DNA from: Sporosarcina sp. 6E9
GTDB lineage: Bacteria; Bacillota; Bacilli; Bacillales_A; Planococcaceae
NCBI RefSeq assembly: GCF_017921835.1
Contig: NZ_JAGEMN010000005.1
Coordinates: 1 to 64,000 of the forward strand
DNA length: 64,000 nt
Direction of reading: 5' to 3'
Within the stretch, counting starts at the first letter, position 1; every line of letters starts with the position of its first letter. Shown piece after piece: positions 57,368 through 64,000 of the stretch. The position numbers and the translations under genes were made by a program. The notes beneath the pieces were generated by a model. It was not told where the DNA came from and ran no database searches. It worked only from the letters and a program-made list of their open reading frames with translations.

Positions 57368-57925
57368 TCATTCATAAAACTTTTCTTCCAACTCAGTGCC
57401 TGCATTTTTTATCAAGTTTCTAATCATGTATTTGTATTCTTGTAAATAATCATTTTCAGGTAATTTAACTGAATTACCATCAGTAAAAACAAATTCATAG
57501 GTTGGTGCCACTTTCTCGTGCTCATCTTCGTAATAGATACCTCTTTCGATTTCATTCCAGTGGTAGGTATGTTCTTCTGTAGAAAATAACATACGGTATG
57601 ATAATTTATCAGAACCTATTGAGATATAGTGTTGAGCCGCAATGAAAAAAGAAAATCCACTCAAGATTAAACAAGTAAGGCTCACCAGGACAACAGACTT
57701 TTTCCCCCAGAGTAAAAAGATCACGAACACACTTAAGAACAAGAAGAAAAGTCCCGCTGCATAAACGAGATAACTCTTACTCATCACATATAAAACCAAT
57801 TGAGACTTAGAATGATACAACGCACCAATAACTCCAGTGGGCAAAACCAACAAGACAAAAGGCGATAATATTAGTAGGACGATGGCTGCAGCTAAAAATA
57901 AATGCCTTGTTTCATAATCTCTCAT
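57368..57925 (-). CDS. Hypothetical membrane protein
   Basis: 185 residues: three or four helices in the first 115 residues, then a soluble C-terminal domain (HTYHWNEIERGIYYEDEH). This is reminiscent of PH-like domains that follow membrane helices, but not clearly one. TAGGGGGGTG precedes the ATG. Function unknown. Confidence 0.65.
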   Translation of the reverse strand: MRDYETRHLFLAAAIVLLILSPFVLLVLPTGVIGALYHSKSQLVLYVMSKSYLVYAAGLFFLFLSVFVIFLLWGKKSVVLVSLTCLILSGFSFFIAAQHYISIGSDKLSYRMLFSTEEHTYHWNEIERGIYYEDEHEKVAPTYEFVFTDGNSVKLPENDYLQEYKYMIRNLIKNAGTELEEKFYE

Positions 57926-57954
57926 TATTTCACCCCCCTATTCTAAAGAGCCAT

Positions 57955-57986
57955 GAAAATAGCGCCCTCTAATCGAAGGGCGCTAC
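57955..57986 (-). terminator. Terminator of the tldD-tldE operon
   Basis: TAGCGCCCT and AGGGCGCTA flank a short loop, with TTTTC on the minus strand, just past the tldE stop at 57994. Confidence 0.8.
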
Positions 57987-57993
57987 TATTTAA

Positions 57994-59340
57994 TTAATCA
58001 ACAGTGACAGAAAGCTCTTTCACAAGCAGTGACGGCGAGCCAAAACCGCCCGGCGCAAATTCTAAATCTGAACCTGTTTCTACAATGTTTTTCATATACT
58101 CATAGTAGTTTCCGGCAATCGTCATTTGCTTCACCGGCGACGCTACTTTTCCGTCTTTAATATAGAAACCCGTAGCCGCAACCGAGAAATCGCCCGAAAT
58201 TGTGCTGGCTCCCGAATGTAGACCGGCTAAATCTGTGATAAGAACGCCTTCCTCCACTGATTCGATTAGTTCCTGCTTACTTTTGACGCCAGGTGCAATA
58301 TACAGATTAATCGGCGCAACAGAAAGTGTTCCTTTGTAGGATTCTTTATGCGCATGCCCCGTCGTTTCTACACCGTCTTTTTTAGCTGTTTTCCGGTTAT
58401 GAAGAAGCGTTTCAAGTTTTCCGTTCGAAACGATGGTTTGTTTTTTAGTCGCAACGCCTTCCCCGTCAAAATTCGCCCCCATAATTGATTCAGCGTGAAA
58501 CGGGTCATCGATCAATGTGAAAACTGAAGATGCGATTTCCGTGCCGACTTTTCCTTTTAATAAAGACTGATCTTTTTGCGTGTTTTCAGCTGAAAATATG
58601 GCTGTAAATGTAGCAAGTAAAGACGCAGCAGCATCATATCTCATAATGACCGGGTATTTCTTTGTCGGAATCGATTTTTCACCTAAATGAGATAAAGCTT
58701 CTTCCGCAACTTCTTTTGCGATTCGATCAGCATCAAGTGATTGATAGTCTCGCGTCATCTCAAAAGTCATGCCTGTTTTCATTTCATCGCCTTCTTTAAC
58801 AACGGCTGAAATGAAAACAAGAATCCCGTTCTTCTTTTCATTCAATGAAAGGCCTTTGTTGTTCGCCATCATGCGGTCTTCTGAAAACTCTTGCAACACG
58901 CAATAATTAACTGTAGTGATGCGCGGATCGTAAGCGAGAACTTTCTTTTCGATGGACTTAATCAGCTCAATCTTTTCAGCAGTCGGGATATTCGCAAGTT
59001 CTTCACTGTAAAATCCATGGTCGTTATAACTATCGCTACCTTCAAAAATGTCGGTGCCGTCATCTTCATCAAGAACATCGGCATTGGCAATCGCGCTTTC
59101 GATTAAGAAAGGAATCGATGCTTCCTCTATTTTTTCCGTGTATGCATAACCCATTTTTCCGTTATGAAGCCCCCGAAATCCGAGCCCACCTTCTACAGAA
59201 GTTTCGTAAGTATCGATTTCCCCTTCAAAAATCATGCATTGGAATGATTCCGTCTTTTTATAAAAAATTTCAGCTTCCTTGAAATTAGCGTTCACCGCTT
59301 CAGACAACAACTTCTCTTGAAATTCATGAATCGTCATCAT
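57994..59340 (-). CDS. tldE: Metalloprotease-like subunit TldE/PmbA
   Basis: 448 residues of the PmbA/TldE family (FEGEIDTYETSVEGGLGFRG; TGAHSG-type loop GLHSGASTISGDFSVAATG in part). It lacks the HEACGH motif, as expected for the non-catalytic partner. TldD and TldE form a heterodimer that degrades unfolded or leader peptides. It begins 3 bases after tldD, with GGGGGAA before the ATG. Confidence 0.92.
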   Translation of the reverse strand: MMTIHEFQEKLLSEAVNANFKEAEIFYKKTESFQCMIFEGEIDTYETSVEGGLGFRGLHNGKMGYAYTEKIEEASIPFLIESAIANADVLDEDDGTDIFEGSDSYNDHGFYSEELANIPTAEKIELIKSIEKKVLAYDPRITTVNYCVLQEFSEDRMMANNKGLSLNEKKNGILVFISAVVKEGDEMKTGMTFEMTRDYQSLDADRIAKEVAEEALSHLGEKSIPTKKYPVIMRYDAAASLLATFTAIFSAENTQKDQSLLKGKVGTEIASSVFTLIDDPFHAESIMGANFDGEGVATKKQTIVSNGKLETLLHNRKTAKKDGVETTGHAHKESYKGTLSVAPINLYIAPGVKSKQELIESVEEGVLITDLAGLHSGASTISGDFSVAATGFYIKDGKVASPVKQMTIAGNYYEYMKNIVETGSDLEFAPGGFGSPSLLVKELSVTVD

Positions 59341-59343
59341 TCG

Positions 59344-60732
59344 TTATTCCCCCTTTGTCCCGCCGACAGTTATTTCACTGACTCGAATCATCGGCTGGCC
59401 GACGTTTACAGGCAAGCTTCCACTGATTGATCCGCACATTCCCGCTCCGTGCGCAAGATTGTTCCCGACCATATCAACTTTTTGCAGCGTCTTTGCACCA
59501 TTCCCGATTAATGTTGCACCGCGGACAGGTCGGTCGATTTTTCCGTTTTTCACAAGATAGGCTTCTGAAACCGCAAAGTTATAGTCGCCTGTTGCCGGAT
59601 TCACCGAGCCGCCCCCCATATATTTCGCATAAATTCCATTTTCCGTTGACGCAATAATATCTTCAGGTTTTGATTTCCCAGGCGCGATATAGGTGTTTGT
59701 CATCCGTGATGTCGGATTAAACCTGTACGATTCACGGCGCGAAGAACCTGTTGCTTCCGCATTCATACGGCGTGCGTTGAATTTATCGATGAGATAACCT
59801 TTCAAAATACCATCTTCAATAAGAATATTTTTACGCGTCTTCTCACCTTCATCATCAATATTGAGCGAACCCCATTCATTCGGAAGTGTCCCGTCATCGA
59901 TATACGTCACGATATCCGGCGCCACTTTTTCACCGATTCTATTTGCGAAGACCGAGTTGTTTTTCGCTACGGAAGTCGCTTCAAGGCCATGGCCACATGC
60001 TTCATGAAAAATAACGCCGCCGAATTCATTGTCAATAATGACAGGAAATTTCCCACTCGGACATTCATCGGCTTCAAGCATCGTCACCGCAATACGCGCC
60101 GCCTCGCCCGCATAATAATCAAGGTCCAGGTTTTCAATAAACTCAAAACCCGCATGGGCGCCCGGTCCGTAAAAGCCAGTTTGCAATTCTACACCATCAG
60201 ATGCCGTCGCTTGAATCGCCAATCGACTATAAACCCGCGTGTCTTCCACGAACTTTCCTTCGGAGTTTGCGATGAGTATGTTTTGTTCCTCGTCAATATA
60301 GCGCAAGCCGACTTGTTGAATGCGCTCATCGTAATTTCGTGCAATATCATTCGCTTTTTTCATCACAGCCGCCCTCCCGGCGTGCTTTACCGTTTGCGGC
60401 ATTTGTGCAATCGTGTGGATTGGCTTGATAATTTCTTTTTGAAGCGGATGAATGGTGCCACTTCCCCCACCTTTTATCGCCAACGCTGCTTTTTTAGCCG
60501 CCTTTATTAATCCTTCTTCCGAAAAATCGGTTGTGTATGTATACACGTTTTGAAGGCCCGAAAAAATTCGAATTCCGATACCGAAATCGCGTCCCGATAT
60601 ACTTCTTTCAATTTTATTGTCTTGTAGTGCCAATGTGTTTGCATAGCGATCCTCCACAAACACCTCAGCAAAATCGCCGCCCGTCGATAATGCGACCTCG
60701 ATTACATTTTCGATAATGGATTGTTTAATCAT
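59344..60732 (-). CDS. tldD: Zinc metalloprotease subunit TldD
   Basis: 462 residues with the zinc site HEACGH (243-248), a conserved C-terminal GGGSVNPATGDYNFAVSEAY (in part) and CGSISG. Catalytic subunit of the TldD/TldE protease. In other bacteria it matures RiPP-type peptides, but no such precursor is apparent nearby. AAGGGGGGAA precedes the ATG. A TTTGCTTGCA array lies 100-200 bases upstream. Confidence 0.93.
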   Translation of the reverse strand: MIKQSIIENVIEVALSTGGDFAEVFVEDRYANTLALQDNKIERSISGRDFGIGIRIFSGLQNVYTYTTDFSEEGLIKAAKKAALAIKGGGSGTIHPLQKEIIKPIHTIAQMPQTVKHAGRAAVMKKANDIARNYDERIQQVGLRYIDEEQNILIANSEGKFVEDTRVYSRLAIQATASDGVELQTGFYGPGAHAGFEFIENLDLDYYAGEAARIAVTMLEADECPSGKFPVIIDNEFGGVIFHEACGHGLEATSVAKNNSVFANRIGEKVAPDIVTYIDDGTLPNEWGSLNIDDEGEKTRKNILIEDGILKGYLIDKFNARRMNAEATGSSRRESYRFNPTSRMTNTYIAPGKSKPEDIIASTENGIYAKYMGGGSVNPATGDYNFAVSEAYLVKNGKIDRPVRGATLIGNGAKTLQKVDMVGNNLAHGAGMCGSISGSLPVNVGQPMIRVSEITVGGTKGE

Positions 60733-60835
60733 GTGTTTATTCCCCCCTTGTATTTAGTATAACGAATCTACCACAATACGAAAGTGATTTCTTTAATAGT
60801 TTAGTATTTTTAATTAATTCTAAAAGGAAAAAGGT

Positions 60836-60928
60836 TTTGCTTGCACTAGTGAGTGGTTTGCTTGCACTAATCACTGTTTTGCTTGCACTTAACCGATGTT
60901 TCCTTGCACTCCAGCGATTTTGCTTGCC
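60836..60928 (+). repeat. 21-bp-period array of TTTGCTTGCA (5 units)
   Basis: Units start at 60836, 60857, 60878, 60899 (TTTCCTTGCA) and 60919 (TTTGCTTGCC), spaced 21, 21, 21, then 20. The last unit is preceded by CTCCAGCGA and followed by AGTCGGGACCTT, as in the array at 62035. It fills the gap between tldD and the NERD gene. Confidence 0.9.
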
Positions 60929-60944
60929 AGTCGGGACCTTACTA

Positions 60945-61904
60945 CTACCTCATACGTTCCAAAGGAAAGCGATAAAATCTTCCCCTGTTCACGCCGTCAG
61001 CTTCAAGTGGAAGTTCGCCCAATAATCTACTAGCCGTGTAGTTATTTGGAATATGTAAAAACTCCCTGCACTCGCTATTATTCATGGTTTCGCTTACAAG
61101 CATAAACCAATCAGTTATCGCTTGGATGTGGGCAGTTTTACTAATATGACGGCAAGTGTTACACCCCCACCCCTTTACGATACGTTGCATTCCTAGTGAC
61201 CCGCATTTTTCACATTGGACGCCACTTCTAATTTCATCTGGTTTAATTTGATAGCTTTTGCATATCGGAAAAGGATTATAATCTTTATGGGCATCTAACA
61301 ATTCATTAGCAACACGTCTAAAGGTTTTAAGGTCTATAACAGGCGGGTTTGAATCTCGTTTTCTAAGCATGGTTGGGACTTCATTTGGAAATAGAATGTT
61401 CAGGTGGGGGCGGGTATTTTCAACGAGCTGCCTTGGATTAGGAAAGACTACCGCTGTATGAATGGGTATGGAAAAATTTCTACTATGAAACCAATCCTCA
61501 AGAAGATAACGATTGCGTTCCAATTGTACGGACGGGCATTCAAATGCATCTACCTGACCAGTGTCTAGGGTTCGTATCATTTGATTTGTTTCTTCCGAAA
61601 AACGAATACGACCTTTAATGTTTTTCACTTCTAAAATAAAAACACCTTGCCGAGACAAAAATAAATTGTCTACTTGAAATTTCCCCGTGGATCTTAGGTT
61701 CATCCCGTGGTAAATGGCATGGTCAAATGTTAACTTGTATTTATTGAAGATCGCTTCTAGAACTTTTTCTCCGTTTATTCCTGCGTTGGCTATTCGAATT
61801 TTTTCGTCAAAGTCAATTTCCTTGGAACGACTTGGCGGTAATCGACGTTTTAATGCTTCTAATCCGAACAATTTATACGGGGTTGATCCTGTTTTAACTA
61901 TCAT
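60945..61904 (-). CDS. NERD (nuclease-related) domain protein with zinc ribbon
   Basis: 319 residues. Residues ~35-160 are a NERD domain: NAGINGEKVLEAIF, QVDNLFLSRQGVFILEVKN with the D...E-x-K nuclease-like order, then a C-terminal zinc ribbon CEKCG...CNTC (~residues 237-256). ATG 61904 follows GGAGGTGA. NERD domains resemble restriction-type nucleases and may act in DNA processing; the partner is unknown. The gene is bracketed by TTTGCTTGCA arrays in the same orientation (60836-60928 and 62035-62148). Confidence 0.85.
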   Translation of the reverse strand: MIVKTGSTPYKLFGLEALKRRLPPSRSKEIDFDEKIRIANAGINGEKVLEAIFNKYKLTFDHAIYHGMNLRSTGKFQVDNLFLSRQGVFILEVKNIKGRIRFSEETNQMIRTLDTGQVDAFECPSVQLERNRYLLEDWFHSRNFSIPIHTAVVFPNPRQLVENTRPHLNILFPNEVPTMLRKRDSNPPVIDLKTFRRVANELLDAHKDYNPFPICKSYQIKPDEIRSGVQCEKCGSLGMQRIVKGWGCNTCRHISKTAHIQAITDWFMLVSETMNNSECREFLHIPNNYTASRLLGELPLEADGVNRGRFYRFPLERMR

Positions 61905-62034
61905 CAACTTTCACCTCCAAGATGAGCGTAACACAGGATAAAACCGTTTACCATATACTGGGTGAAGATTGATTTTTGCCCTCAATCAAGGCATCAAAAA
62001 TGAATTTTGCTCATAAAAAAGTGACCGGGAAAAC

Positions 62035-62148
62035 TTTGCTTGCACTTGGACTGGTTTTGCTTGCACTCAACTACTATTTGCTTGCACAACTATGTAGTTT
62101 GCTTGCAGTTAGCAGCCATTTGCTTGCACTCCAGCGATTTTGCTTGCA
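62035..62148 (+). repeat. 21-bp-period array of TTTGCTTGCA (6 units)
   Basis: Exact cores start at 62035, 62056, 62077, 62098, 62119 and 62139, spaced 21 four times and 20 last. It ends CTCCAGCGA-TTTTGCTTGCA-AGTCATGACCTT, matching the end of the 60836 array. The 371-base gap 61908-62279 otherwise shows only the leader of the small ORF at 62280. Confidence 0.9.
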
Positions 62149-62279
62149 AGTCATGACCTTCGCACCACCCACGCCACCCACCTCACCAACATTTCCGCCA
62201 CATCCCCTGATTGCCCACTGCGATAAGTAATGATATACTATAGGAAAGAGATTTATCGACAAAGGAGTGAAATGCTCAC

Positions 62280-62372
62280 ATGTGGTTCTTATACATTATG
62301 TTCACATTATTCGCTTTCGTCATTGTTGGGACGACTGCAGGTCTGATTCGTACGTTCAGCAGCGACAAGTAA
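62280..62372 (+). CDS. 30-residue single-helix membrane protein
   Basis: ATG 62280 opens a 30-residue frame: a 20-residue helix (LYIMFTLFAFVIVGTTAGLI) and a short polar end (RTFSSDK). AAAGGAG lies about 12 bases upstream, slightly long. A terminator follows 13 bases after the stop, which supports a real short transcript. A competing frame from ATG 62272 has less hydrophobic sense. Function unknown. Confidence 0.5.
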   Translation: MWFLYIMFTLFAFVIVGTTAGLIRTFSSDK

Positions 62373-62385
62373 ATCATACGAACTC

Positions 62386-62424
62386 AAAAGGGCTATCATC
62401 ATAAATTGATGATAACCCTTTTTT
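62386..62424. terminator. Bidirectional terminator
   Basis: AAAAGGGCTATCATC and GATGATAACCCTTTT flank ATAAATT, with a TTTTTT run on the plus strand and TTTTG on the minus strand, between the small ORF and the convergent ABC permease gene. Confidence 0.82.
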
Positions 62425-62427
62425 CAT

Positions 62428-63357
62428 TTATGCCGTTACGTCTCTTTTATTAAACGTTAAATAACTAATTGCAAGGAACAAAATGGCATACACACTCACA
62501 ACTACGACCGAGAACCCCATCGTGTTGCTATCTAACATTTTGAAACCAAGCTCATATTGCGTCAAATCATGGGCAAAGAAGATATACTTCGCAATTTCAA
62601 ATCTCTCCAGGAACAAAACAATCATCGTGCCTGAGAAAAATAAGAAAATCGATAAACCAACCGCCAATGAGGTAGAACGGAAAACCGATCCGACCATGAA
62701 GGCAAACGTTGAAATCATGAACACATTGATAAGCGATAAGAACATCATATAGGCTGACTTGCCCCAAATCGCCGACAATGCCAAATCTGAGCCGCTCCAA
62801 ATAATTGAATTACCTTCCGCTGACGGGAAAAAGATAAATGCGCTGATGATGGTAAATACATACACGAGTACGGTTAATAACAATCCGAACAATAAAATCG
62901 TTAAATACTTAGAGGTTAATATCTTCCACCGTTTCACGGGTCTTGATAACAACATCTTTATCGTCCCTTGTGAAAACTCGGACGCCAAGATACCAGCTGA
63001 AGCAATAATCGTGAACAACGTGACAAGCGACATGGTCCCGTATGCATCAACGATGGTTCTTTCACGACTTCCTGGTTGACTCCATTCTTCGTTCATAACA
63101 ATCGTTTCTACTAAACCTTGCTTCTCGGCCTCTATTTCAGCTCGTTCATCATCCGTTAAATCAGGTGATGCAAGTTGTTCGTCCATTTGAACAACATCTG
63201 CTTCCATCTCCTCAATCCAAGTCGTGTCTGTAAATCGTTCGGACAGTTTTGTAAGTCCAGAAAGTCCTATAATGGCGACAACAAGTAGTATGGCCATAAT
63301 CCAAGTCGCTTTTTTATGCCATAATTTCATCCATTCATTTTGTATGAGCTTCAGCAA
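62428..63357 (-). CDS. ABC-2 type transporter permease
   Basis: 309 residues with six helices and a large extracytoplasmic loop between helices 1 and 2 (residues ~35-100, acidic), then STIKMLLSRPVKRWKILTSKYL (in part), typical of ABC-2 permeases. TTG 63357 is the best start, with AGGAGG 8 bases upstream; GTG 63366 overlaps that site. It overlaps the ATPase gene end by 23 bases. Exports an unknown substrate, such as a peptide or drug. Confidence 0.88.
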   Translation of the reverse strand: MLKLIQNEWMKLWHKKATWIMAILLVVAIIGLSGLTKLSERFTDTTWIEEMEADVVQMDEQLASPDLTDDERAEIEAEKQGLVETIVMNEEWSQPGSRERTIVDAYGTMSLVTLFTIIASAGILASEFSQGTIKMLLSRPVKRWKILTSKYLTILLFGLLLTVLVYVFTIISAFIFFPSAEGNSIIWSGSDLALSAIWGKSAYMMFLSLINVFMISTFAFMVGSVFRSTSLAVGLSIFLFFSGTMIVLFLERFEIAKYIFFAHDLTQYELGFKMLDSNTMGFSVVVVSVYAILFLAISYLTFNKRDVTA

Positions 63358-64000
63358 TTTGGCCACCTCCTGTGATTTCTAAGAATTGATCTTCAAGCGT
63401 TTTACGATACGGATTAACCGCGAACAGCTCAATCTCTTCCATAGCAAGTTTTTTCATTAGCATTGGAATCTGTTCTTTTTCAGCCTCGATAATAAATCCA
63501 TCATTATTTAATTCAACCGTGAAACCTTCTGCTACTAGTATGCTTTCAACCAAGGTAGTTGGCAAAGCTTCGATATAGTAATGCGATTTTTCGGTATCAG
63601 CCGTCTCTTCGACATCGATTAACTTTCCATTTTGGATAATCGCAATCCGATCACACATCAATTCAATTTCAGACAACATATGACTGGAAACAAAAACTGA
63701 AACGCCTTCCTCCTGCGCAATCTTACGCAAATACATCCGGAACTCACGAATTCCCGCCGGATCTAGTCCGTTAGTCGGTTCATCGAGTATCAAAAACTTC
63801 GGTCGGTGTAAAAGAGCTTGTGCAAGCCCAAGTCGTTGGCGCATCCCAAGTGAATACGTCGACACTTTCTCATGAATTCGATTTTGCATGCCAACTTGCG
63901 CAATAACCTCGTCAATTCGCGCTTTTGTTACGCCGTCATGCATTCTTGCGAAATGAAGCAAGTTTTTATACCCTGACATGAACTTATACATCTCCGGGTT
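63335..64000 (-). CDS. ABC transporter ATP-binding protein (5' truncated)
   Basis: The frame runs through the window edge, so the Walker A motif is missing. Visible parts are the signature YSLGMRQRLGLAQAL, Walker B LILDEPTNGLDP and the H-loop VSSHML, then a C-terminal domain common in BcrA/YxlF-type exporters. It is translationally coupled to the permease that overlaps its 3' end. Confidence 0.93.
   Translation of the reverse strand, partial: NPEMYKFMSGYKNLLHFARMHDGVTKARIDEVIAQVGMQNRIHEKVSTYSLGMRQRLGLAQALLHRPKFLILDEPTNGLDPAGIREFRMYLRKIAQEEGVSVFVSSHMLSEIELMCDRIAIIQNGKLIDVEETADTEKSHYYIEALPTTLVESILVAEGFTVELNNDGFIIEAEKEQIPMLMKKLAMEEIELFAVNPYRKTLEDQFLEITGGGQIAEAHTK

Overview
The window reads as chromosome of an endospore-forming Bacillales bacterium, most likely a Planococcaceae/Sporosarcina-like organism. 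The pointers are exosporium-type collagen-like glycoproteins with BclA- and BclB-type heads, a bacillithiol-dependent YtxJ protein, the DesK/DesR/Des membrane-fluidity system, LutABC lactate oxidation, and many strong Bacillota ribosome binding sites with intrinsic terminators. The genus assignment is inference.

Region 1 (1-12232) is a spore-surface island. It holds four collagen-like proteins (the first truncated by the window edge). The three whose start is visible begin with the same ~95-residue N-terminal domain ([10 protein letters not shown]...), followed by long GXY repeats and four different C-terminal heads. The N-terminal domain also occurs alone (7582-7884), fused to a cysteine-rich tail (1322-1783), and as a decayed copy (9691-9893). 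Two family-2 glycosyltransferases lie among them and could glycosylate the threonine-rich collagen stalks. A shared promoter-like motif precedes four of the genes. Region 1 ends in a remnant of an IS3-family transposase (12354-12665), followed by three small membrane-protein genes (12699-14067).

Region 2 (14232-23243) is a sialic-acid operon bounded on both sides by copies of the same 148-bp inverted-repeat element. In order it encodes NanA lyase, two LplB/YtcP-type sugar permeases, a solute-binding lipoprotein, a sialidase with no signal peptide, a YesL-like membrane protein, NanE epimerase and an RpiR regulator. A sigma-A-like promoter with a perfect cre site over the predicted start precedes it. 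The layout suggests import of sialylated glycans followed by cleavage inside the cell.

Region 3 (23270-37409) carries a divergent LysR/EamA pair, a beta-oxidation-type operon (SDR, thiolase, AMACR-like CoA transferase), and a lactate/glycolate block on the minus strand: lactate permease, GntR regulator, LutA, LutB, LutC, GlcD-like and GlcF-like subunits.

Region 4 (37466-64000) is mostly housekeeping and accessory metabolism: DDAH-family hydrolase, YqcI/YcgG protein, GrpB, D-serine dehydratase, D,D-carboxypeptidase, PhoD-like phosphatase, the tryptophan-to-anthranilate operon kynU-kynB-kynA, desR-desK-des, an amidohydrolase, YtxJ, PlsY, a PAP2 phosphatase, an alkyltransferase-like protein, MscL, TldE/TldD, a NERD protein and a truncated ABC exporter.

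The least explained signal is a set of five intergenic arrays with a 21-bp period (28811-29184, 39288-39401, 50316-50407, 60836-60928, 62035-62148). They use three different core motifs. Two of the three TTTGCTTGCA arrays flank the NERD gene in direct orientation.
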